NCBI GenBank assembly: GCA_964536965.1
Contig: CAZIAL010000002.1
Span: 62,001 to 126,000 of the forward strand
DNA from: JACMQW01 sp964536965
GTDB lineage: Bacteria > Bdellovibrionota > UBA1018
Length of the DNA: 64,000 bases
Direction: 5' to 3'
Under the pieces are notes generated by a model. That model did not search any database. It saw nothing but the letters and a program-made list of their open reading frames with translations, and was not told the origin of the DNA. Position numbers and translations under genes: made by a program. Positions 17,597 through 26,131 of this stretch are shown here, in pieces (the stretch's first letter is position 1; each line of letters begins with the position of its first letter).

Positions 17597-19039
17597 TTAT
17601 TTCAGGTCGAGAATGACGACCTGGAAGGACTCCTGCCCCATTTCATCGACGCGTAATACGCGCAAAAGGTAGGATTTCTTCGCTTTCAGGGCCCGGTAGA
17701 AGTCTTCGGGGGCCTTGACGACCTTCCGGTCGATCTCCACGATGACATCCCCCCTCATGAGTCCCGCTTTATCCGCGGGGCTTTCGAACCGAATATCGGA
17801 GATCACGACGCCCTGGGTTTTCGGTTGGACACCGATCTCCTTTGCGGTTTCAGGCGTGAGTTCCTCGACCTCCGCGCCGGAGAGAGTTCGCCCCGGCTGC
17901 TCGGTCGGCGCGGCTTTCGGGCGTCGACGATCATCCGGTCGAGCATTTGGGCGAAGGCCAACCCGGACCAAAAGGGGGACTTCCTTTCCGGCTCGAAGGA
18001 CTTTTACCTTGGCGGCCTCTCCCACGGTCACGCCCGTAACGGCCACGATGAGCTCGTTCGCCGAGCGAATTCGCTTCGAGTTGAATTCCGTGATGATATC
18101 GTAGGGACGAATGCCGCTCTTCTCCGCGGGTTCGCCAGGATAGACGTGCGCGACGAAACAGCCGCGAGCGTCCTTGGGGGCATCGATGCGATTCGCGATT
18201 TCCGGGGTCAGATCGTTTACCTGGATGCCGATATACCCCCGCGCTACCGTGCCTTTCGATTTCAGCTGGGGAAGAACGGCGTTGGCGAGGTTGATCGGAA
18301 TGGCGAAGCCGATCCCCTGGGCTCGCGCGTCGATCGCGTTGTTGATACCGATGACCTCCCCTTTCAGGTTAACCAGCGGACCGCCGGAATTTCCCGGATT
18401 AATCGGGGCGTCGGTCTGGATATAACTCGCGAGCGCGAAGTCCGGCGAGCGACGCCCCTTTGCAGAGATGATCCCATGGGTGACCGAATGTCCCTGACCG
18501 AAGGGATTGCCGACGGCCATGACATATTCCCCGACTTCGAGGGCGTCGGAATCCCCAAGTTTCACGGGTTCCAGTTTCCGCTTTGTTTCCACCTTGATCA
18601 GGGCCAAGTCGAGGTCGGGATCGCGTCCGACGACCTTCGCATCGGTCGGCTTTTCGTCAAAATCCTCGGTGAAAAGAATCTTGATCTCATCGGCATCTGC
18701 CACGACGTGGTTGTTCGTCAGAATCAGCCCGTTCGCGTCGATGATAAAACCCGTCCCGAGCGCGGTTCCTTCCGGCATCATGCCGCCGTCTTCTTCTTCG
18801 GGAGGGGGCATCCGTCGGCCGCCCTGGCCGTTACGAAAAAAGTCCTCGAAGAATTTTCGGAACATTTCGTCTGGAGCCCCGCGCCCATATCCGCGCCGGC
18901 CCTTCGACACCGTCTGAATGTTCACGACGGAGGGCACGACTTTCTTCGCTAGTTTCACGAAGATGTTCGGATCGAGATCCGCGGCTCCCGCCGATAAGGA
19001 CGAGAGCGCGACGAGTATCATTGCGAAAATGCGATTCAT
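17597..19039 (-). CDS. degP: Periplasmic serine protease HtrA/DegP (Do-like)
   Basis: An envelope protease and chaperone that degrades misfolded exported proteins. The product (about 480 residues) starts with a signal peptide (MNRIFAMILVALSSLSAGAA). The trypsin-like domain carries the triad: His in TNNHVVA, Asp in DPDLDLALI, and Ser in NPGNSGGPL. Two PDZ domains follow (about 265-360 and 390-480). A Gly/Arg/Pro-rich loop lies before the catalytic domain. I prefer the ATG at 19039, which has GGAG at correct spacing and gives a clean signal peptide, over a TTG five codons upstream. DegP versus DegQ or DegS cannot be settled, but two PDZ domains fit DegP/DegQ. Confidence 0.93.
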   Translation of the reverse strand: MNRIFAMILVALSSLSAGAADLDPNIFVKLAKKVVPSVVNIQTVSKGRRGYGRGAPDEMFRKFFEDFFRNGQGGRRMPPPEEEDGGMMPEGTALGTGFIIDANGLILTNNHVVADADEIKILFTEDFDEKPTDAKVVGRDPDLDLALIKVETKRKLEPVKLGDSDALEVGEYVMAVGNPFGQGHSVTHGIISAKGRRSPDFALASYIQTDAPINPGNSGGPLVNLKGEVIGINNAIDARAQGIGFAIPINLANAVLPQLKSKGTVARGYIGIQVNDLTPEIANRIDAPKDARGCFVAHVYPGEPAEKSGIRPYDIITEFNSKRIRSANELIVAVTGVTVGEAAKVKVLRAGKEVPLLVRVGLRPNARPDDRRRPKAAPTEQPGRTLSGAEVEELTPETAKEIGVQPKTQGVVISDIRFESPADKAGLMRGDVIVEIDRKVVKAPEDFYRALKAKKSYLLRVLRVDEMGQESFQVVILDLK

Positions 19040-19086
19040 AGAAACTCCGGGCAAGAAGCGTTCAACCAGATGAGTGCAGCGTGACC

Positions 19087-19341
19087 TTAAGTGGCGGACT
19101 TCGGGGCCGTCTTCGCCTTTTCGACGAACTGGAGGCGGAGCTCGAAAAGGAGACGCGCAATAAGCTGGTCTTCTTCGTGAGTTCGATTCCCCTTGGTTTT
19201 TTCCTGCATCAGTTCCAGAAGGTCGATGTTTTGTTTCGCGAGCGGTAAGTTTTCGTCCAGACCCATATAGGCGGCGGAAGCGATCGAAAGAAAAAATGTC
19301 GTTAAATCGATCTTATCTGGAGCCGAATTCGAAGAACTCAT
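19087..19341 (-). CDS. DUF1844 family protein
   Basis: An 84-residue cytoplasmic protein matching DUF1844: an N-terminal IDLTTFFLSIASAAYMGLDE segment, then LAKQNIDLLELMQEKTKGNRT and a C-terminal helix LIARLLFELRLQFVE. The function of DUF1844 is not known; such genes are frequent in delta-proteobacteria and related groups. The start at 19341 is chosen because it overlaps the stop of the upstream M48-like gene (ATGA), and the homology begins there. A longer frame extends upstream but would run through that neighbour. It lies 47 bases before htrA. Confidence 0.85.
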   Translation of the reverse strand: MSSSNSAPDKIDLTTFFLSIASAAYMGLDENLPLAKQNIDLLELMQEKTKGNRTHEEDQLIARLLFELRLQFVEKAKTAPKSAT

Positions 19342-20081
19342 GCTCTTAGATTTACTCCCGACGAAGGCCGGAGACAAGGGCGGCCGAGGGTAATAAACGC
19401 ATCGGGCCAAGGAGCGACGGCCGAATGGCTGGACAGTGCGGCGGGTAGACGCGGAACGCAACGTCTCGATTCCGCCTCGAGCTTTCGCAGAATTTCCTCT
19501 GGCAGCCAGGTGACGGTCGCCGAGCGACGTAGATAGAAGCATTCCATCACGAGGACGAGCGAGGTCCAGAATGCGGCACGCGCGGATTCACGGATATGGA
19601 TGGATTTTGTCCGTTTCTCACGAAAGAAAAGAATATCGCGGAAACCGGACGGAATTTTTGAAGTCAGGCGAATGACCATGGAAGTGAGAAACGTCTCGAA
19701 CCGCAACCCTCCTCCTCGCGTCGCCGTTCGCATTCCCTTGAGAAGCGTAACGATCTCTTCGGGTGCGAGGAGTGAAAGGGCTCCCCGCGTGATCCAGAGA
19801 GTCGGCTGGACCGCGAAGAACGCTTGGGTCGCGAAGACATGGCTCGAAGGATCTTCGATCGCCAAAATGGTGTCCCCGCCGATTTCAATCGTCGATGGTT
19901 TCAGAATTTTCCTCATCCGGGCGTCCGCACGGGTCGCCTCTAGGAAGAGGAAGCCGCACCCGACGGCCAGTGCGGCCAAGGCGAACTCCCGTCCGCCGAA
20001 AATGTACGCGACGGCCCCGGGCAGGACGGAGACGAAGAGAATCAGAAACAGCGTCCGGAGGAGGACTGAAAGTAACGTCAC
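19338..20081 (-). CDS. Degenerate M48/HtpX-like membrane protein without HEXXH
   Basis: A 247-residue protein with two N-terminal membrane helices (about 5-50). A segment follows that resembles M48 peptidases: SHVFATQAFFAVQPTLWITRG, then ALSLLAPEEI, aligning with the NAFATG...VTTGLL...LSPEEL stretch of HtpX. At the place of the catalytic HEXXH the sequence reads LLKGMR, so both zinc-binding His and the Glu are missing. A further hydrophobic helix follows near 170. I infer an inactive paralogue, perhaps a regulator or membrane scaffold. It starts with GTG 19 bases after pilT and its stop overlaps the DUF1844 start. The M48 assignment is a reading by eye. Confidence 0.65.
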   Translation of the reverse strand: MTLLSVLLRTLFLILFVSVLPGAVAYIFGGREFALAALAVGCGFLFLEATRADARMRKILKPSTIEIGGDTILAIEDPSSHVFATQAFFAVQPTLWITRGALSLLAPEEIVTLLKGMRTATRGGGLRFETFLTSMVIRLTSKIPSGFRDILFFREKRTKSIHIRESARAAFWTSLVLVMECFYLRRSATVTWLPEEILRKLEAESRRCVPRLPAALSSHSAVAPWPDAFITLGRPCLRPSSGVNLRA

Positions 20082-20100
20082 TGACCTAGCTTAACGAAGA

Positions 20101-21318
20101 TTATTCGTCTTTGGGAGAGCCATTTCGCTGGATGACGTCGCCGGTAACGGGATCCGAAGAGACCCCGTATTCATAGCCTTCCTTGCGGTCGATCCCCGCG
20201 AGTCGGAGTTTCAGGTCATCTGGATTCGACGAGCTGGAGATCCCTTCCTCGGTCGTGATCAGGCCATCCCGAATCAGCCGCTCCAGATCCATATTCATCG
20301 TATGCATCTTATAATAGAGTTCACTCTTGCCCATCAGATCGGGAATCATGTCGAACTGGTGGGTTCGAATCGCATGTTCGATCGACGGTGATTTTACCAG
20401 GACCTCGGTTCCGAGAATCCGGCCCTTGCCATCGGCGCGAACGAGAAGTTGCTGCGCGACGATAGCGATCAGGGACGACGCGAGTTGGACGCGAATCTGG
20501 TTCTTGTGGTCGCTCGGAAACATATCAAGGATCCGGTCCAGGGCGGACTTTGCGTCGTTTGTATGCAAAGTCGAAATGACCAAGTGGCCCGTTTCGGCGG
20601 CGGTAATCGCGGTCTGGATGGTGACGTAATCGCGCATCTCTCCGACGACGATGACATCGGGATCTTGTCGCATGCAGGAGGCGAGCGCTTCGTGCATGCT
20701 AGGAAAGTCCGCGCCGAGTTCGCGCTGGGTGACGACAGCCTTTTGGTCCTTGAATACGTACTCGATCGGATCCTCGATCGTGACGATATGCAGGCGCTGG
20801 GTCTCGTTTAAATGCTGGACGAGGGCGGCCATCGTCGTCGATTTTCCGGATCCGGTGGAACCGGTCACCAGAATGAGGCCGCGAGGTTTGGTAATGACGT
20901 CCTTCAGAACGGCGGGAATACGGAGCTGTTCGAGGGCCGGAATTTCGAACGGGATCCTCCGAATCGCCGCGGATAGGCAGTTCATCGCGAAAAATACGTT
21001 ACATCGAAAACGCCCAAACTCTTCGACCTCGAACGAAAAATCGACCTGACGTTTGGTCTCGAGCGTCTTTCTGAGGGCGTCGGGAATGAAGGGTACGAGA
21101 ATTTGCTCGAGCTGCGCCGCCGTGAGAGCCGGCATCGTCGCCGGAAGGATTCGACCGTTGATGCGATAGAGGGGCGGACGATTCGGGCGCAGATGCAAAT
21201 CCGACGCATTATATTTTAAGAGGGCTCGAATCAGAAAGACGAGATCGTCTTTCGGATCGCCGATCGGGGTCGTATTGGTGTTCGTTGATTTTTCTGCCGG
21301 TGCGCCCATGTTGATCAC
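20101..21318 (-). CDS. pilT: Type IV pilus retraction-type ATPase (PilT/PilU family)
   Basis: A hexameric secretion-superfamily ATPase that depolymerises type IV pili and drives twitching motility. The product has an N-terminal PAS-like domain with DLHLRPNRPPLYRINGR, Walker A GSTGSGKST near residue 155, an Asp box TIEDPIEY, Walker B DPDVIVVGEMRD, and the His box STLHTNDA. The C-terminal part (LERLIRDGLITTEEG) is somewhat PilU-like, so PilT and PilU cannot be separated here. Starts at GTG 21318 or ATG 21309 are both possible. No other pilus genes adjoin it. Confidence 0.88.
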   Translation of the reverse strand: MINMGAPAEKSTNTNTTPIGDPKDDLVFLIRALLKYNASDLHLRPNRPPLYRINGRILPATMPALTAAQLEQILVPFIPDALRKTLETKRQVDFSFEVEEFGRFRCNVFFAMNCLSAAIRRIPFEIPALEQLRIPAVLKDVITKPRGLILVTGSTGSGKSTTMAALVQHLNETQRLHIVTIEDPIEYVFKDQKAVVTQRELGADFPSMHEALASCMRQDPDVIVVGEMRDYVTIQTAITAAETGHLVISTLHTNDAKSALDRILDMFPSDHKNQIRVQLASSLIAIVAQQLLVRADGKGRILGTEVLVKSPSIEHAIRTHQFDMIPDLMGKSELYYKMHTMNMDLERLIRDGLITTEEGISSSSNPDDLKLRLAGIDRKEGYEYGVSSDPVTGDVIQRNGSPKDE

Positions 21319-21375
21319 TTATCGGAGAAGTCGGAGGATGGTTTGAGATGAAGTCCCCGATTTTCCCGCGTCGGC

Positions 21376-21399
21376 CGCGAAATAATCGAATATTTCGCG
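21376..21399. repeat. 9-bp inverted repeat between murB and pilT
   Basis: CGCGAAATA (21376-21384) is repeated in inverted orientation as TATTTCGCG (21391-21399) around a six-base spacer. It lies in the 150-base gap after murB and upstream of pilT. No T-tract follows on the minus strand, so a terminator is unlikely. It may be an operator or an mRNA structure in the pilT leader. The rest of the gap shows nothing I can name. Confidence 0.5.
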
Positions 21400-21468
21400 C
21401 TGTCCCGGCGGATTTCTGGCGCTTTCTTGCGTCAAAGTACTTTCGACGAGGGGGCTTCCGGGACGATC

Positions 21469-22404
21469 CTAGAGGATTCGGACTTCCTCGATCAGCTCGA
21501 CTCCGAGTTCGGATTGTGCGCGACTCTTCGCCAGTTCGATCAGCGCGATGACGTCCGCCGCCTGGGCCCCACCAAGATTCAGGATCCAGTTCGGATGTTT
21601 TTCGGCGAACTGCGCCGCTCCAATCCGATGTCCGCGAAGCCCCAGTCGATCGATGACCTCCCATGCGCGAAGTCCAGAATCGCGCGGATTCTTAAAGACG
21701 CTGCCGCAGGACGGAAAATCGAGCGGTTGGGTTTCCTTGCGACGACGAAAGAGCTCTTCCAGTTTCTCCCGTATCGTCGCGGGATCGCCGCGATCCACGC
21801 GCCAGACGGTCGAGTGGACCATCTCATCCGGGTTTAGAAAGTGGTTCTTGCGATAGCTATAGCGAAGCCCGTCCGCGGCGACTACGCGCCAGGGATCATC
21901 GTGGTTCGCGAAAGAAAAGGTGCGGACTTCGATGAGACGGTCTGCCGCCTCTCCCAGATGGGTTCCCCCGTTCATTACGACTACGCCGCCCACCGTACCC
22001 GGAATCCCACTAATGCACTCGAGTCCACCCCAGCCTTCGGTTCCCGCACGGCGCAGAAAACTCGCGACGGTCACTCCCGCTCCCGCTCGCACGCCCTTCG
22101 GCTCCCTCTCGATCATCGGATTCAGTTTCGTCGTTTTAATGAAAAGTCCGGAGATCCCCGAGTCGGGGGCGAGGAGGTTCGAGCCGAGACCGAGAAACTG
22201 ATAAGGGATTCGTTCCGCGATGATGAATCGACGGAGGACTTCCAAATCTTGATCCGATTTCGGCAGGACAATCGCCGTCGCCGGACCGCCGATCTTAAAA
22301 TAGGTATGTTTGGACATCGGTTCGTTCATGAGCCGGTCGCCCGAGAAGTCCGCAAGCGTTTCGAGTTTTTTCGCCCACGCGGGAAAGGTGGAAGCGGGGC
22401 TCAC
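21469..22404 (-). CDS. murB: UDP-N-acetylenolpyruvoylglucosamine reductase
   Basis: A flavoenzyme that reduces enolpyruvyl-UDP-GlcNAc to UDP-MurNAc, the second committed step of murein precursor synthesis, in the cytoplasm. The 311-residue product has the FAD-binding stretch KHTYFKIGGPATAIVLPKSD near residue 32, FLGLGSNLLAPD near 70, and GIPGTVGGVVVMNGG near 135. It also has YRKNHF near 185, the serine in CGSVFKNP near 230, and a terminal catalytic Glu in ELIEEVRIL. Its ATG overlaps the murC stop by four bases. It is the last gene of the murein run; ftsQ, ftsA and ftsZ do not follow. Confidence 0.95.
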   Translation of the reverse strand: MSPASTFPAWAKKLETLADFSGDRLMNEPMSKHTYFKIGGPATAIVLPKSDQDLEVLRRFIIAERIPYQFLGLGSNLLAPDSGISGLFIKTTKLNPMIEREPKGVRAGAGVTVASFLRRAGTEGWGGLECISGIPGTVGGVVVMNGGTHLGEAADRLIEVRTFSFANHDDPWRVVAADGLRYSYRKNHFLNPDEMVHSTVWRVDRGDPATIREKLEELFRRRKETQPLDFPSCGSVFKNPRDSGLRAWEVIDRLGLRGHRIGAAQFAEKHPNWILNLGGAQAADVIALIELAKSRAQSELGVELIEEVRIL

Positions 22405-23837
22405 GGCAACCCTTTCATCAGTCGCTCACGAATGAGGTCGGGCAGCCGGGTCACCGAGCCCGCACCCATGCACAACACCAGATCACCGTTATGGATCTCT
22501 TTCGCGATCAGTTCCGCGCATTTATCCAGCGACTCCGCAAAAACGGAAATTTTTGGATTCTTCCCGGCGTTGTCCTGAATCTTCCGAAAGAGATCCAGAC
22601 CGCTCGCGCCCACGATGGGTTCCTCTCCGGCAGCATAGACATCCGTCAGAAAAAGCGCGTCGACGCCCGCGAAACAGTCGGAGAACTCCCGCATGGAATT
22701 CAGCGTTCGCGAGTAGCGATGGGGCTGGAAAGCGACAAGAATGCGCCCAGGTCTCCCCGACAAGGCATGAACGGATCGGGCCGTTTCCAGTGTCGCCGAG
22801 ATTTCCGTCGGGTGGTGCCCATAGTCGTCGAATATGCGAATACCTCGAGATGGATCGTCGTAACGCAGTTCGAACCGCCGTCGAACACCGCGATATTCGC
22901 CTAAGCTGCGCGATATTTCGGAGAAAGGAATTCCGAGGTCGAGCGCGATCCCGATCGCGGCCAGCGCATTTCGGATGTTATGCGCGCCGTGGGCCGCGAA
23001 AGAAATTCGCCCGAAGCTACCGCGCGTCAGGTCCCGAACTTCGAATGAAGTGCCCTCGATCGTTTCTTCGATCGATCGCGCCTGGAGATGGTTCTCTTCC
23101 GCAAGGCCGTAAGTGCGGTAAGGTTTCGAGAAGCGCGCCAAGTTTCTCCGCACCCCCGGGTCGTCTCCGCAGACATAGACGCGACCATAGAAAGGAATGC
23201 GAGAAACGAAGGCGCAGAAAGCGTCGTCGATTTTCGCGAGATCGCCGTAATGATCGAGGTGATCGGCGTCTATATTCGTAATGGCGCCGTACACGGCAGG
23301 CAGAAACAGGAAGGATCCGTCGCTTTCGTCGGCTTCGGCCACGACATAGTCACCTTGGCCGAGCTTCGCGTTTCCCCCGAACGCATCGACCTTGCCGCCG
23401 ATGACGATCGTGGGATCGAGCCCGCAGCCCGCAAGGATCGTCGAGAGCAGCGTTGTCGTGGTCGTTTTTCCATGAGTTCCGGCGAGCGCGATGCCGATCT
23501 TCCCGCGCATGAGTTCGCCGAGAGCCTCCGCCCGCGGAATAAGTGGAATGGAACGCTTCTTCGCCTCGGAAAATTCGGGGTTGGTTGGTTTTACGGCGGA
23601 GGAGTAGACCACCACGTTCGCGCCATCGATGTTCTCCGGTCGATGGCCGATCGAGATTTTCAGCCCCAGCGCAGCCAGACGGCGCGTAGTATCCCCTTCG
23701 ACGGCGTCGGAACCGCTGACTTCGTATCCCTGATTGAAGAAAACCTCGGCGATCCCGGACATGCCGATACCGCCGATGCCGATGAAGTGAAGATGTAGCG
23801 GCGAATCGGGTTCGCCGTCGACCGGTCGTTTTTTCAT
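22401..23837 (-). CDS. murC: UDP-N-acetylmuramate--L-alanine ligase
   Basis: An ATP-dependent cytoplasmic ligase that adds L-Ala to UDP-MurNAc. The 478-residue product has the N-terminal Rossmann motif FIGIGGIGMSGIAEV near residue 18 and the Mur-ligase P-loop GTHGKTTTTT near 120. The central domain has ADESDGSF near 170 and ITNIDADHLDHYGD near 192. The C-terminal domain has DDYGHHPTEI near 335, which is characteristic of MurC. It overlaps murG upstream and murB downstream by four bases each, so the three are one coupled unit. Length is normal. Confidence 0.96.
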   Translation of the reverse strand: MKKRPVDGEPDSPLHLHFIGIGGIGMSGIAEVFFNQGYEVSGSDAVEGDTTRRLAALGLKISIGHRPENIDGANVVVYSSAVKPTNPEFSEAKKRSIPLIPRAEALGELMRGKIGIALAGTHGKTTTTTLLSTILAGCGLDPTIVIGGKVDAFGGNAKLGQGDYVVAEADESDGSFLFLPAVYGAITNIDADHLDHYGDLAKIDDAFCAFVSRIPFYGRVYVCGDDPGVRRNLARFSKPYRTYGLAEENHLQARSIEETIEGTSFEVRDLTRGSFGRISFAAHGAHNIRNALAAIGIALDLGIPFSEISRSLGEYRGVRRRFELRYDDPSRGIRIFDDYGHHPTEISATLETARSVHALSGRPGRILVAFQPHRYSRTLNSMREFSDCFAGVDALFLTDVYAAGEEPIVGASGLDLFRKIQDNAGKNPKISVFAESLDKCAELIAKEIHNGDLVLCMGAGSVTRLPDLIRERLMKGLP

Positions 23838-24967
23838 CGCCCCGCCTCCCCGCCTGGAGAGTGGCCCGACCAGAGGAGGTGGGTGACGATCTTTCCGGGA
23901 GCGTCGCCCGCGTCGAAATTCGCCACTTCCCGTTCCATCGAATCGAGCTTCGACGGCTCGTGAAAGTACCCGCGAATTTTTTCGGCGAGATCGCGTCCGG
24001 TCGTCTTGCCTTGGATCATCAGGTCCGCGCCGCCTCGATCGACGAAGAGGCGCGCATTTTTTTCCTGGTGGTTATCCGAAGCATACGGAAACGGGACGAG
24101 AATGGCGGCGCGCCGGACGGCGGCGAGTTCCGCTAGCGTCGATGATCCCGCGCGACAGATCACGAGGGAAGCGGCGGCGTAGCATTCGGGCATATCGTAG
24201 ATGAAACGCTCCACGCGCCCCGTGATCCCCGCCTTTTCGTAGCCGGAGAAGACGCGTTCGAAATCCTTTTCGCCCGTCTGATGGATCCAGCGCAGTTTCG
24301 GCTGAAGATCCACGAGATGAGGGAATGCATCGAGTACGAGAGTGTTGATGCCGACCGCACCCTGGCTTCCGCCGAAAACAAATATCGTAAATGGATCGTG
24401 GGCCGCCGACCGGAAGGGTACCATCGACTTCCGGACGGGATTGCCGGTTACCCGAGTCTTCGAGATCTGGAAGCGACTCTCGATTCCTGGAAACGCGCAA
24501 AAAACGGAATCTGAGAAGCGCCCGAGAATTCGATTGGTGAACCCCGGCACGGCATTCTGCTCGAGAATCGCCGTCCGGGTCCCGAAACCCCAGCCGAGGA
24601 TGCGCGCGACGAGGACAACCGGGCCGGAAGCGTAACCCCCGACTCCGATGACCGCCTGTGGCTTTTCGCGAAAAACGATGCGCGCCGCTTTGACGATCGC
24701 GAGCGGAATCTGGGCGAGTGTTCGGAATCGTTTCTTCCAGGGAACTCCTTTCAGCGATCCGAGCTCGAGGGTCTCGAGCGGATAGCCCGCCTTGGGAACG
24801 AGGCGTTCCTCGATCCCCCCCTTCGCTCCGACAAAGAGTATCCGCGAATCCGGAAAGCGGCGCTTCCACTCGTCCGCGACCGCGATGCCCGCGAAGATAT
24901 GTCCACCGGTTCCGCCTCCGGTCACGATCAGCGTTCGATCTTGTGCCACGGCTAGCGTTCGTTCCAT
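23834..24967 (-). CDS. murG: Lipid II synthase MurG (GlcNAc transferase)
   Basis: A peripheral inner-membrane GT28 glycosyltransferase that adds GlcNAc to lipid I, making lipid II. The 377-residue product shows the donor/acceptor loop TGGGTGGHIFAGIAVADEW near residue 17, GVGGYASGPVV near 108, the second glycine-rich loop FGGSQGAVGIN near 205, and the UDP-binding stretch CRAGSSTLAEL near 270. The ATG at 24967 overlaps the ftsW end by 16 bases. A GTG six codons later (24949) would avoid the overlap and is a real alternative. Confidence 0.95.
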   Translation of the reverse strand: MERTLAVAQDRTLIVTGGGTGGHIFAGIAVADEWKRRFPDSRILFVGAKGGIEERLVPKAGYPLETLELGSLKGVPWKKRFRTLAQIPLAIVKAARIVFREKPQAVIGVGGYASGPVVLVARILGWGFGTRTAILEQNAVPGFTNRILGRFSDSVFCAFPGIESRFQISKTRVTGNPVRKSMVPFRSAAHDPFTIFVFGGSQGAVGINTLVLDAFPHLVDLQPKLRWIHQTGEKDFERVFSGYEKAGITGRVERFIYDMPECYAAASLVICRAGSSTLAELAAVRRAAILVPFPYASDNHQEKNARLFVDRGGADLMIQGKTTGRDLAEKIRGYFHEPSKLDSMEREVANFDAGDAPGKIVTHLLWSGHSPGGEAGR

Positions 24968-26109
24968 TTTGCCCTCGAAGGACTGCCCTTCGAGATGTTC
25001 AGGAGAATCCCGATCGCGAAAAGGTCGACGACGAGCGCGGAGCCGCCGTAGCTGATGAACGGTAGAGTGAGGCCTTTAGTCGGCAATAGCCCCAGTACGA
25101 CCCCCATATTCACGAAACCCTGAATTCCGAGCGCGAGCGTGATCCCAGTGGCGGCCAGCGCGCCGAAGCGGTCTTGTCGATCCTGCCAGCAGTCGGATGC
25201 GATCTTCAGACCGCGATAGATAAAAAAGCAGAACGCCGCGATCACGGCGATTACCCCTATGAATCCGAGCTCCTCACCGATCACCGCGAAGATAAAATCG
25301 TTATGCGCCTCGGGCAGGTAGAAAAGTTTCTCTTTTCCGTTCCCTAGCCCAACGCCGAAGATCGAGCCATTGTGCACGCCGAGCATCGACTGAAGGACCT
25401 GAAACCCGCGGCCGAGCGGATCTTGCCAAGGGTCCAGGAAAGTCGTGAGGCGGGCGAGTCGGTAAGGAGTGCTGAGAACGAGGGCCGCCGCCGCCGCCCC
25501 GCCGACCACCGCGATTCCCCCTAAGAAGCGCTTAGGCACCCCCGCGAGAAACATCATGAGAAAAATCACGCCGGTGATCATGACGGCGGAACCGAAGTCC
25601 GGCTGGAGCAAGAGCAACGCCATCGCCGGCAGCGGCAGGATGAAATTAGAAAGGACCCCGGGAACGAAACGGCGCAAGCGGTCTTGTTTTTTTTCCAGCT
25701 GATGGGCCACGAAAAGAATCATCGCGAACTTCGCGATTTCCGCCGGCTGGACCGAGATCGGACCGAATTTCAGCCAGCGCTGGGCGCCGAGCACTTTCGT
25801 CCCCACCCCCGGAATCAGAACGATCACGAGCAGGAGGATCGAAAGCCCGGCGACGGGGTATGCCCAGTCGGCCCACTTGCGATAAGGAACCTTCAGCGCG
25901 GCAATCATCGCACATCCCCCGAGCAGGGCGAAGATGAGCTGTTTTTTGATGAAGTTAAAACCGTCGCCCGTTCTTTCCTGGGCGTAGATGAAAGAGGAGC
26001 TGTAGACCATGATCAGTCCGAAGAGGACCATGGCGCAGACGAGTCCAAGGAGGACGTAGTCAATCCCTTTCAGTTCACGGCGAAGATCGACGCGAAGGTC
26101 GTCCTTCAC
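24952..26109 (-). CDS. ftsW: Septal murein polymerase FtsW (SEDS family)
   Basis: A SEDS-family lipid II polymerase that works with the division transpeptidase FtsI at the septum. The 385-residue product has about ten predicted helices and conserved SEDS features: the N-terminal GLIMVYSSS, a QPAEIAKFAMILF segment near residue 130, LLLLQPDFGSAVMI near 170 with the catalytic-site Asp, AHNDFIFAVIGEELGF near 265, and FISYGGSALVVDL near 355. Its place between murD and murG favours FtsW over RodA. The gap to murD is 22 bases. Confidence 0.94.
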   Translation of the reverse strand: MKDDLRVDLRRELKGIDYVLLGLVCAMVLFGLIMVYSSSFIYAQERTGDGFNFIKKQLIFALLGGCAMIAALKVPYRKWADWAYPVAGLSILLLVIVLIPGVGTKVLGAQRWLKFGPISVQPAEIAKFAMILFVAHQLEKKQDRLRRFVPGVLSNFILPLPAMALLLLQPDFGSAVMITGVIFLMMFLAGVPKRFLGGIAVVGGAAAAALVLSTPYRLARLTTFLDPWQDPLGRGFQVLQSMLGVHNGSIFGVGLGNGKEKLFYLPEAHNDFIFAVIGEELGFIGVIAVIAAFCFFIYRGLKIASDCWQDRQDRFGALAATGITLALGIQGFVNMGVVLGLLPTKGLTLPFISYGGSALVVDLFAIGILLNISKGSPSRAKWNER

Positions 26110-26131
26110 CGACTTTACGGCGTTGACCGAA

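Noticed and set aside
17825..18952. A 375-codon plus-strand open frame opposite htrA
   Set aside because: It is antisense to a complete HtrA with its triad and two PDZ domains; its own composition is not protein-like.
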